Shown: positions 1-6,849 of the stretch, piece after piece
Layout: each line of letters begins with the position of its first letter
Numbering within the stretch: the first letter of the stretch is position 1
Source: Firmicutes bacterium UBA3553
GTDB lineage: Bacteria > Bacillota > Clostridia > Tissierellales > Sedimentibacteraceae
Assembly (NCBI GenBank): GCA_002381185.1
Contig: DFOA01000003.1
Coordinates: 1-12,707 of the forward strand
Direction of reading: 5' to 3'
DNA length: 12,707 nucleotides
Translations under genes and position numbers: made by a program
The notes under the pieces: generated by a model
Told to the model about the DNA's origin: nothing
The model's database searches: none
The model's input: only the letters and a program-made list of their open reading frames with translations

Positions 1-27
1 ACGGATGACCGACACCATATAGTTATT

Positions 28-101
28 CGGGGTTGCCGCTATACAGCCCCGCCACTCACCTCCTCGGGTTCTGTAGTATGCCGCTACCTACAAGAAGAGG
101 A
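28..101. other. Unidentified GC-rich inverted-repeat region (possible structured RNA)
   Basis: Two hairpins can be drawn. The first pairs 28-35 (CGGGGTTG) with 44-51 (CAGCCCCG), an 8-bp stem with one G-T pair and loop CCGCTATA. The second pairs TGTAG at 72-76 with CTACA at 88-92, enclosed by TCCTC 61-65 and GAGGA 97-101. Both loops contain the same CCGCTA core (36-41 and 81-86). The stretch is clearly richer in G+C than the coding DNA that follows and holds no credible open reading frame. It could be the end of a structured RNA on either strand, a leader, or the edge of a repeat that begins before the window. I do not recognise the family; TAGCGG-type loops seen on the minus strand recall Firmicute SRP RNA only superficially. 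Confidence 0.35.
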
Positions 102-124
102 TAACACAAAAAAGAGTGAAAGGA

Positions 125-178
125 CGATGGAATTTAAGGTGTTTCATAACCCCATCGGTGCCTTTCGCAGAAAGGTGG
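125..178 (+). promoter_or_regulatory. Leader hairpins covering the lipoprotein gene's ribosome binding site
   Basis: CGATGG at 125-130 can pair with CCATCG at 152-157, extended inward by GGT 138-140 with ACC 149-151. Directly after it, CCTTTC at 161-166 pairs with GAAAGG at 170-175 around a three-base loop. The second arm overlaps the Shine-Dalgarno sequence AAAGGTGG at 171-178, ten bases before the ATG at 189. Folding would therefore hide the ribosome binding site and could modulate translation. The pairings are read from the sequence; any regulatory role is inferred. No known riboswitch consensus was recognised. Confidence 0.4.
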
Positions 179-188
179 ATTTATAGTT

Positions 189-1040
189 ATGAAAAAGATG
201 TTAAATTTATTTTTAATAATAGTGACCGTTTTATCATTAATCGGCTGCTCGTCCATAAATGAAGTGGACGAAGATAAGGTGAAAGACGTTTCTGACAAAA
301 TTACAGAAGCTATTATTAACACCGTGGGAAAATCAGAAGCAAGCAGGCAGGAATCACATACCATAAATGCCGGGAACTTAAACACCTTAAATATTAGCAG
401 TTCAGTCGGTGATATTAAAATTGATACTCATAAATCAAATGATGTTTTAATAGGTATAAATATTGTTGCAAAATCAGGATCAAAAGAAAAATCAGAACAA
501 TTGGTTGAAGACTTCGACTACACGGTTGATGAAAGCCTTAATTCAATTGATGTGGACACAACTTATAAAGATATAAAACTTGAGGATTACAATATATCAA
601 CAGAATTATCAATAACTGTACCTGAAAATATAACAAATATTATTATTTCTCTAAATGTAGGTAATGTTAATATTAAAAATATTAAAGGAAAATTTGAAGT
701 CCAAAACAATGTAGGAAATATCATTGTTGAAAATTCACAAGGTTCCTACATTTTAAAAACAAATGTGGGAGAAATAAATTTATATAGCAATGCTGCTGAT
801 GAAAATTCAGAGTTTATTACAAATACAGGTGATGTGAAGTTATCATTTAATGATATATCAAATGCAGACAGCATAAAAGCGGTTACCGACATAGGAGACA
901 TTACTATAACCATACCTGATAATTCAAGCTATGAAGCTGTAATAAATGAATTCATGGGAAAGGAAAAAACCGAATCAAACGGGGATAAACACACTAAGCT
1001 TGAAATAAGAACAGGAGTCGGCAGCATAAATTTTAATTAA
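189..1040 (+). CDS. Putative DUF4097-type lipoprotein
   Basis: This 283-residue protein probably sits lipid-anchored on the outer face of the membrane. Residues 1-20 form a type II signal peptide: two lysines, a hydrophobic core and the lipobox L-I-G-C with the lipidated cysteine at 20. A polar linker follows. The rest is beta-rich and repeats a short VG-[DNE]-[IV]-x-[IV] strand motif at residues 73, 157, 175, 193, 213, 235 and 277, with 18-22 residue spacing in the middle. This pattern suits the DUF4097/DUF2807 putative adhesin families, which are thought to form a beta-solenoid; their molecular role is not established. No transmembrane helix or catalytic motif is visible. The start is set by AAAGGTGG at 171-178. 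The gene stands alone, with its own terminator downstream, so it is probably not part of the glycogen operon. Family assignment is by pattern only. Confidence 0.82.
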   Translation: MKKMLNLFLIIVTVLSLIGCSSINEVDEDKVKDVSDKITEAIINTVGKSEASRQESHTINAGNLNTLNISSSVGDIKIDTHKSNDVLIGINIVAKSGSKEKSEQLVEDFDYTVDESLNSIDVDTTYKDIKLEDYNISTELSITVPENITNIIISLNVGNVNIKNIKGKFEVQNNVGNIIVENSQGSYILKTNVGEINLYSNAADENSEFITNTGDVKLSFNDISNADSIKAVTDIGDITITIPDNSSYEAVINEFMGKEKTESNGDKHTKLEIRTGVGSINFN

Positions 1041-1056
1041 ATAGTTTATATATTTT

Positions 1057-1083
1057 AAGATGCTTAACGGCATCTTTTTTTTT
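1057..1083 (+). terminator. Intrinsic terminator after the lipoprotein gene
   Basis: AAGATGC at 1057-1063 pairs perfectly with GCATCTT at 1070-1076 across a six-base loop, and a run of T follows to 1083. It lies 16 bp past the lipoprotein stop codon. It should separate that gene from the glg operon. Confidence 0.85.
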
Positions 1084-1094
1084 ACATTATTCTC

Positions 1095-1123
1095 GTTTTG
1101 ATTTGATAATATGGTGGTATAAT
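1095..1123 (+). promoter_or_regulatory. Candidate promoter P1 of the glg operon (extended -10)
   Basis: A perfect TATAAT lies at 1118-1123, preceded by TG at 1115-1116 and one base, which makes it an extended -10 element. The hexamer at 17-bp spacing, GTTTTG at 1095-1100, is a weak -35. TTGATT at 1098-1103 is a better hexamer but only 14 bp away. It follows the lipoprotein terminator and precedes glgB by about 100 bp, leaving a long AU-rich leader. Confidence 0.5.
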
Positions 1124-1143
1124 TAATATAGTACATAATTACC

Positions 1144-1172
1144 TTTATAAACACTATATATTATTGTATAAT
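1144..1172 (+). promoter_or_regulatory. Candidate promoter P2 of the glg operon
   Basis: TTTATA at 1144-1149 (four of six matches to the sigma-A -35) and a perfect TATAAT at 1167-1172 are separated by exactly 17 bp. Transcription would begin near 1180, about 40 bases before the glgB start. The whole spacer is AT-rich, so chance TATAAT matches are likely and either candidate may be inactive. Confidence 0.5.
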
Positions 1173-1219
1173 TTATATATAAATACATTACTTGCAGCAA
1201 TTACCAAAAGGAGCATCAT

Positions 1220-3139
1220 ATGAAAAATAACAATGAACTGCCAATCTATTTATTTCACCAGGGAACTAATTACTATTCATACAGGCTGCTCGGTTCGCAC
1301 ATTGCCGATAACGCAGGCACTATTTTCAGGGTTTGGGCACCGAGTGCAAAAAGTGTACATGTTGTAGGTAATTTTAACGAATGGAAAAAGGATATAAGGT
1401 ATGAAATGAAAAGAATTGATAAATGCGGCATATGGGAATTATTCATACCGCTTATACAATCCGGCGAATTGTACAAATACCTTATCACAACAAAAGAAAA
1501 CAAAGAATTGTTTAAATCAGATCCATATGCATTTTCATCTCAGACAAAGACAGAAACAGCTTCAATCGTCTATAACATAAATAATTACAATTGGCGCGAT
1601 AAAAATTGGAAAATCTATAAAAAGTCTGTTAATTTACATGAACTACCAGTTAATATTTACGAACTTAACCTTTCCTCGTGGAAACGAAAAGAAAATGGAA
1701 ATCCATATACATACAGAGAAATTGCAGAAAGCCTGATAGCTCACGTTAAAGAACACGGACATACACACATTGAGCTTATGCCAGTGATGGAGCACCCATA
1801 CGACGGTTCTTGGGGGTATCAGGTTTCCGGATATTATGCCCCCACAATGCGTTTCGGCCAACCGGATGATTTAAAATACCTGATTGATGAATGCCACTTA
1901 AACGGCATCGGAGTTATTATTGATTGGGTTCCGGCACACTTTCCGAAGGATGCCCATGGATTGTATATGTTTGATGGAAGCTGCCTTTATGAATATGATG
2001 AAGTCTGGCTCAGAGAAAACAAAGGCTGGGGCACCCACAAATTCAATTACGAAAAAACAGAAGTCCAATCCTTTTTAATTTCAAATGCGATATTCTGGAT
2101 AGAAGAATATCATGCTGATGGTTTAAGAGTCGATGCTGTAAGCTCGATGCTTTATTTGGATTATGATAAAAAAGAAGGCGAATGGACTCCAAATATTTAC
2201 GGCGGCAATGAAAACCTTGAAGCTATTGCTTTCTTAAAAAAATTGAATGAAACAGTATTTAAGCTTCATCCTCATACAATGATGATTGCAGAAGAATCTA
2301 CTGCATGGCCCATGGTTACAAAGCCTGTTTATTTAGGTGGCCTTGGATTTAATTTCAAATGGAACATGGGATGGATGAACGATATTTTAGAATACATGGA
2401 AACAGACCCGTTCTTCAGAAAATACAAGCACAAAAACATTACTTTTTCACTGCATTATGCATTCAGTGAAAATTTCATTCTGCCCATTTCTCATGATGAA
2501 GTTGTTCATGGAAAAAAATCAATACTTAACAAGATGCCCGGACCTTATGAAGAGAAATTTGCAAATGTGAGGGCTCTGCTTGGATTTATGATGGCACATC
2601 CCGGGAAAAAACTTAATTTCATGGGGTACGAGGTCGGTCAGTTCACAGAGTGGGATTACGACAAAGAAGTAGAATGGTTTATGATAAATTACGAATATCA
2701 TAAAAAATTAAACATATATATTAAAGTCTTAAATGAATTTTATCTTAATAATTCTGAGCTTTGGGAAATAGATCATTCATGGGATGGTTTTAAGTGGGTT
2801 TCTAATGACGACTATGAACAAAACATCATCGCGTTTAAAAGAATAAATAAAAAAGGAGAGGAATTGATTACAGTTATTAATTTTTCTCCGGTTGAAAGAC
2901 TTCACTATCAAATCGGAGCTGATGAAGGAGAATACAAAGAAGTCTTTAACTCCAACGCTTTGGAATTCGGGGGAACAGGCTCGGGGAATATGGGCAGGAT
3001 TATTTCATCAAAGGGACGTATACACGGATATGACTCTTATATTTCTCTGACAGTGCCTCCTTTGTCGGTAATTTTCTTAAAAAAAGATAAAGTGAACAAT
3101 ATAAACGAAATGGGAGGTAGAATATATGAAATTAGCTAA
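1220..3139 (+). CDS. glgB: 1,4-alpha-glucan branching enzyme GlgB (GH13)
   Basis: GlgB cuts an alpha-1,4-glucan chain and rejoins the piece by an alpha-1,6 bond, creating glycogen branches in the cytoplasm. The 639 residues show a CBM48-type N-terminal domain (about 20-120, with FRVWAPSAKSVHVVGNFNEW), the catalytic barrel (about 145-500) and a C-terminal beta domain. The GH13 triad is intact: nucleophile D305 in GLRVDAV, acid/base E358 in MIAEES, and D426 in SHDEVVHG. The length equals that of the short GlgB form that lacks the extra N-terminal module of E. coli. The ATG is fixed by AAAAGGAG at 1206-1213, six bases upstream. It is the first gene of the operon. Its last 14 bp overlap glgC, and the residues MGGR near its C-terminus are encoded by the glgC ribosome binding site, which suggests translational coupling. 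Confidence 0.97.
   Translation: MKNNNELPIYLFHQGTNYYSYRLLGSHIADNAGTIFRVWAPSAKSVHVVGNFNEWKKDIRYEMKRIDKCGIWELFIPLIQSGELYKYLITTKENKELFKSDPYAFSSQTKTETASIVYNINNYNWRDKNWKIYKKSVNLHELPVNIYELNLSSWKRKENGNPYTYREIAESLIAHVKEHGHTHIELMPVMEHPYDGSWGYQVSGYYAPTMRFGQPDDLKYLIDECHLNGIGVIIDWVPAHFPKDAHGLYMFDGSCLYEYDEVWLRENKGWGTHKFNYEKTEVQSFLISNAIFWIEEYHADGLRVDAVSSMLYLDYDKKEGEWTPNIYGGNENLEAIAFLKKLNETVFKLHPHTMMIAEESTAWPMVTKPVYLGGLGFNFKWNMGWMNDILEYMETDPFFRKYKHKNITFSLHYAFSENFILPISHDEVVHGKKSILNKMPGPYEEKFANVRALLGFMMAHPGKKLNFMGYEVGQFTEWDYDKEVEWFMINYEYHKKLNIYIKVLNEFYLNNSELWEIDHSWDGFKWVSNDDYEQNIIAFKRINKKGEELITVINFSPVERLHYQIGADEGEYKEVFNSNALEFGGTGSGNMGRIISSKGRIHGYDSYISLTVPPLSVIFLKKDKVNNINEMGGRIYEIS
3112..3118 (+). promoter_or_regulatory. 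glgC ribosome binding site inside glgB
   Basis: GGGAGGT lies seven bases before the glgC ATG at 3126 and is wholly within the glgB reading frame. It fixes the glgC start and makes ribosomes finishing glgB pass directly over the glgC initiation site. Confidence 0.85.
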
Positions 3140-4280
3140 AAAAGAATGTGTTGTAATGCTTCTTGCAGGTGGTCAGGGAAGCAGATTAGGCGCTCTGACA
3201 AAAAAAATAGCAAAGCCATCTGTACCCTACGGTGGTAAATACAGAATAATTGACTTTCCTCTGTCGAACTGCGTTAATTCAGGTCTTGATACAATAGGTG
3301 TACTGACACAATATCAGCCTCTGATATTAAATTCTTATATAGGCGACGGCAAATCCTGGGACTTGGACAGGATGAACGGAGGCATTCAAATACTTCCGCC
3401 TTATCAAAGAGTTGATGACTCCGAATGGTATTCCGGAACTGCAAATGCCATATATCAAAATATAGATTTTATCGACCAATATAATCCTGAATATGTGTTG
3501 GTTCTTTCAGGTGACCATATATATAAAATGGACTACTCCTTAATGATAAAGTATCACAAGGAAAAAGATGCTGATTGCACAATCTCTGTAATTGATGTTC
3601 CTATCAGAGAAGCATCAAGATTTGGTATATTAAGCTCAGATAATGAAGGCAGAATTACGGACTTTGAGGAAAAGCCCAAAAAACCAAAGAGCACAAAGGC
3701 ATCTATGGGAATTTATGTGTTCAGCTGGCACAAGCTTAAAGAATACTTGGAGATTGATGACAAAAATCCTGAATCTACAAAGGATTTCGGAAAAGATGTA
3801 ATACCGTTAATGCTAAAAGCAGGCGAAAAAGTTTATTCATACGAATTTGAAGGTTATTGGAAAGACGTGGGAACCATTGATTCACTGTGGCAGGCAAACA
3901 TGGACCTATTGGGAGACAGCAGTTTTGATCTCTCAGGTGACTGGGTAATTTATTCAAGGCACGCCGAAAGGCCTCCTCAATACATAAGCAGCAATTCAAC
4001 AGTTAAAAACTCCATCGTTTCAGAAGGCGCAGTCATATTTGGGTCTGTTGAAAACTCAATAATATTTTCCGGAGTGAGAATAGGAGAAAATGCAGTTGTA
4101 AGAGATTCAGTTATAATGGCTGACGTTCAAATTAAAGAAAACTCAATTGTAAACAATTCTATAATAGACGAAGCAGTAGTAATAGGGGCAAATCTTAAAA
4201 TAGGCACTCCAAGAGATAAAAATTTAGGAATTACTGTTATACCACGAGAGAGCATCATAAATAACATGCAGGAGGTGTAA
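3126..4280 (+). CDS. glgC: Glucose-1-phosphate adenylyltransferase GlgC
   Basis: GlgC makes ADP-glucose and pyrophosphate from ATP and glucose-1-phosphate, the committed and usually regulated step of bacterial glycogen synthesis. The 384 residues contain the nucleotidyltransferase domain (about 8-260) and a left-handed beta-helix of hexapeptide repeats (about 288-360). Catalytic elements are complete: the glycine-rich loop LAGGQGSRLGALT at 13-25, SGDHIYKMDY at 128-137 with the metal-binding aspartate D130, FEEKP at 180-184 with the glucose-phosphate lysine K183, and YWKDVGT at 244-250. GGKYRIIDF at 36-44 carries K38, which aligns with the E. coli activator-binding lysine K39; whether this enzyme is allosterically controlled cannot be told from sequence. 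The gene overlaps glgB by 14 bp and ends one base before glgD, so the GlgC and GlgD subunits are probably made in a coupled way. Confidence 0.97.
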   Translation: MKLAKKECVVMLLAGGQGSRLGALTKKIAKPSVPYGGKYRIIDFPLSNCVNSGLDTIGVLTQYQPLILNSYIGDGKSWDLDRMNGGIQILPPYQRVDDSEWYSGTANAIYQNIDFIDQYNPEYVLVLSGDHIYKMDYSLMIKYHKEKDADCTISVIDVPIREASRFGILSSDNEGRITDFEEKPKKPKSTKASMGIYVFSWHKLKEYLEIDDKNPESTKDFGKDVIPLMLKAGEKVYSYEFEGYWKDVGTIDSLWQANMDLLGDSSFDLSGDWVIYSRHAERPPQYISSNSTVKNSIVSEGAVIFGSVENSIIFSGVRIGENAVVRDSVIMADVQIKENSIVNNSIIDEAVVIGANLKIGTPRDKNLGITVIPRESIINNMQEV

Positions 4281-4281
4281 A

Positions 4282-5400
4282 ATGAACGCTTTAGGAATTA
4301 TATTTTCAGACATGCAGGATTGGAGCATGACGGAGCTGGCTTCGCATCGTTCAGTTGCAGCTATACCGTTCGGAGGAAGATACAGGCTTGTAGATTTTCC
4401 TTTGTCCAACATGGTGAATTCCGGAATAAACAAAGTATGCATCATAACAAGAAGCAATTACAGATCCTTGATGGAACACGTAGGCTCTGGCAAAGACTGG
4501 GATTTATCAAGAAAAAAAGGAGGCATTCTCATATTCCCTCCTTATGCTCTGGGAGAAAATCACGGATTGTTTCAGGGAAGACTGGATGCCTTAAAAAGAG
4601 TCTTAGATTATATTTCATCTTCTAAAGAAAAGTACATCATAATGTCAGACTGCGACATGATATACAACATAAATTACAAGGATGTTATCCGTTATCACGA
4701 AGAAAAAAATTCGGATATAACTGCTGTATATACTAAAGTTAACATAGAAAAGAACTGTTCCATACATAAAATACTGTATGAGTTTGACGATAGCGGAAGA
4801 GCTGATGATATTTTAGTATATCCTGTTACAAAAGGTGTTCATAACGTAGGGCTTAATACATGGGTTATGAACAAAGACTTTTTAGAATCCATAATATACG
4901 ATGCCATTGCAAGAAATTACAAGGATTTCAGCTATGACGTTCTTGCAAAAAAGGTTCATTCGTTAAGAATTTACGGCTATGAACACAATGGATATTTTGC
5001 TCATATAGATTCCTTGCAAAGTTATTACGACAACAGCCTGGGCTTATTGAAGAAGAATAATATTCAAAGGTTATTTTATTCAAACACAGGCCCTATTTAC
5101 ACAAAGACAAAGGATTCCACCCCTACAAAATACTGTAGGGATGCCAATGTGAAAAATTCTCTAATAGCAAGCGGCTGCGTAATTGAAGGAGCAGTTGAAA
5201 ACAGCATAATTTTCAGAGGAGTCAGAATAGGTAAAAACGCAGTAGTTAAAAATTCAATCATTATGCAGCATGGCGTAATAGGAGAAAACGCAAAGCTCGA
5301 TTCAATTATAACAGATACCTATGCCCAGGTTACAAATGATAGAATCTTGCTTGGTTATTCAAACTGTCCGTTTTTTATTAAAAAACATTCAATCGTATAG
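4282..5400 (+). CDS. glgD: GlgD, non-catalytic partner subunit of GlgC
   Basis: This 372-residue paralogue of GlgC is the type that, in characterised Firmicutes, pairs with GlgC and alters its activity without being an efficient enzyme itself. The fold is kept: IPFGGRYRLVDFPLSNMVNSG (from residue 28) matches GlgC, and the C-terminal hexapeptide repeats (FRGVRIGKNAVVKNSIIM, 311-328) are close to those of GlgC. The active site is degraded. The glycine-rich ATP loop is replaced by IFSDMQDWSMTEL (7-19), the FEEKP glucose-phosphate motif is absent, and the YWKDVGT motif reads YFAHIDS (238-244). The aspartate equivalent to GlgC D130 is retained as D125 in SDCDMIYNINY. The ribosome binding site AGGAGGT at 4270-4276 straddles the end of glgC. 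A regulatory role in a GlgC-GlgD complex is inferred from family knowledge and adjacency. Confidence 0.95.
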   Translation: MNALGIIFSDMQDWSMTELASHRSVAAIPFGGRYRLVDFPLSNMVNSGINKVCIITRSNYRSLMEHVGSGKDWDLSRKKGGILIFPPYALGENHGLFQGRLDALKRVLDYISSSKEKYIIMSDCDMIYNINYKDVIRYHEEKNSDITAVYTKVNIEKNCSIHKILYEFDDSGRADDILVYPVTKGVHNVGLNTWVMNKDFLESIIYDAIARNYKDFSYDVLAKKVHSLRIYGYEHNGYFAHIDSLQSYYDNSLGLLKKNNIQRLFYSNTGPIYTKTKDSTPTKYCRDANVKNSLIASGCVIEGAVENSIIFRGVRIGKNAVVKNSIIMQHGVIGENAKLDSIITDTYAQVTNDRILLGYSNCPFFIKKHSIV

Positions 5401-5413
5401 GAAGGAGTGAACT

Positions 5414-6838
5414 ATGAGTAAAATGAAAGTGCTTTTTGCGGCTTCAGAAGCCGCTCCATTTATTACCACAGGTGGCCTGGGAGAAATAGCAGGCTCACTT
5501 CCCAAGGCTTTAAAAGAAAAATACGGAAATAATATAGACATAAGAATAATACTTCCCTTGTACCAAAGTATTTATGACAGAAAGGGGTTTGAATTTGTTG
5601 GTAAAACTACTGTTCCCCTTGTATGGAGGCAGCAATACTGCGGGGTGTTTAAAAAAACAATAAATGATGTTACATATTATTTTATAGATAATGAATACTA
5701 CTTTAAAAGAAGTGAATGCTACGGCCATTTTGACGATGGAGAAAGATTTGCATTTTTCTCAAAGGCAGTATTGTTCATATTGCCCATGCTTAATTTCTTC
5801 CCTGACATAATTCATTCAAATGATTGGCAGACATCGCTTGTTCCTGTTTATTTAAAAACCATTTATTCAAATTCCCATGATTACAAGAACATAAAAACAG
5901 TATTGACAATTCACAACATTGAATATCAAGGAATATATGATATTAATATTGCAGAGGATGTATTAGGAATTTACGGCACGGAAAAATCAATAGTTGAATT
6001 TAACGGTTCAATTAATTTGCTGAAAGGAGCCATGGAAACTTGTGATATTATAAGCACTGTCAGCGAAAGCTATTCAAAGGAAATACTTGATGATTACCAT
6101 GCCCACGGATTGGCTGCCATTATTTACAAAAATGCTTCAAAGGTAAGAGGAATTTTAAACGGCATAGATATTGATTTTTATAATCCTGAAACAGACAGCT
6201 CACTTTTTGAAAACTACAGCATAGATAATATTCAAAGCAAATATGTCAACAAATCAAATCTCCAACTGATGGCAGGACTTCCCCAGGATGAAAACGTGCC
6301 TGTTATCGCAATAATTTCAAGGCTGGTAAAACACAAGGGCTTTGATTTGATAATTAGTGGAATTGAAGAAATATTGAAAGAAAAAGTTCAATTTTTAATT
6401 TTAGGCAAGGGTGACAGAAGCTATGAACTTCGCTTTAAAGCTTTGCAGGATATTTATCATGATAAGGTGGCAGTGAGAATTGATTTTAATCCGGACCTGG
6501 CAAGAAAATTATACGCAGGTGCCGATTTTCTTCTAATGCCGTCCATAAGCGAGCCCTGCGGCATAGCACAGATGATTGCTTCCCGTTACGGAACTGTTCC
6601 CATTGTAAGAGAAACCGGTGGTCTTAAGGATTCAATAAAGGACTGCAGCCTCGGTTCCGGAAACGGCTTTACATTTTACGAACAGTCTCCGGGAGCTCTG
6701 GCTGAAACTGTTAAAAGAGCCTTGAAGGTTTACGCAAACAAAGAAGACTTTAAAAAGCTTGTTAAAACTGTAATGTCTACGGATTTTAGCTGGGAAAAAT
6801 CAGCCGTAAAATACTTTGAAATGTACGAAAACTTATAA
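5414..6838 (+). CDS. glgA: Glycogen synthase GlgA (GT5), with altered KxGGL motif
   Basis: GlgA transfers glucose from ADP-glucose to the non-reducing end of alpha-1,4-glucan. The 474 residues have the usual length and the two Rossmann-like domains of GT-B enzymes. The C-terminal sugar-nucleotide site is intact: ISRLVKHKGFDLI (301-313) with R303 and K308, PSISEPCGIAQM (376-387) with E380, and ETGGLKDS (400-407). The N-terminal domain has the expected HNIEYQG (167-173) and GILNGID (246-252). The notable departure is the KxGGL motif, which reads TTGGL at 18-22: the conserved lysine (K15 in E. coli) is threonine, codon ACC. The start at 5414 is supported by AAGGAG at 5402-5407, six bases upstream; ATG at 5423 is a weaker alternative. 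It lies 13 bp after glgD, and its stop codon overlaps the glgP ribosome binding site. Confidence 0.96.
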   Translation: MSKMKVLFAASEAAPFITTGGLGEIAGSLPKALKEKYGNNIDIRIILPLYQSIYDRKGFEFVGKTTVPLVWRQQYCGVFKKTINDVTYYFIDNEYYFKRSECYGHFDDGERFAFFSKAVLFILPMLNFFPDIIHSNDWQTSLVPVYLKTIYSNSHDYKNIKTVLTIHNIEYQGIYDINIAEDVLGIYGTEKSIVEFNGSINLLKGAMETCDIISTVSESYSKEILDDYHAHGLAAIIYKNASKVRGILNGIDIDFYNPETDSSLFENYSIDNIQSKYVNKSNLQLMAGLPQDENVPVIAIISRLVKHKGFDLIISGIEEILKEKVQFLILGKGDRSYELRFKALQDIYHDKVAVRIDFNPDLARKLYAGADFLLMPSISEPCGIAQMIASRYGTVPIVRETGGLKDSIKDCSLGSGNGFTFYEQSPGALAETVKRALKVYANKEDFKKLVKTVMSTDFSWEKSAVKYFEMYENL

Positions 6839-6849
6839 GGAGTTACATA

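Noticed and set aside
1..100. Possible SRP RNA or twoAYGGAY RNA on either strand
   Set aside because: There are TAGCGG loops on the minus strand and an ACGGAT at positions 1-6, but the order of elements and the stems do not fit either family well enough to call.
134..385. Minus-strand reading frame of 83 codons overlapping the lipoprotein start
   Set aside because: It lies antisense to a well-supported gene with signal peptide and ribosome binding site, and its product has no recognisable feature.
4320..4625. Plus-strand reading frame of 101 codons inside glgD
   Set aside because: It is an out-of-frame shadow; the glgD frame is full length and matches GlgC throughout.
3126..5400. Recent duplication or frameshifted split gene for glgC and glgD
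   Set aside because: Both frames are complete with their own ribosome binding sites, and GlgD shows the established pattern of an ancient non-catalytic paralogue.
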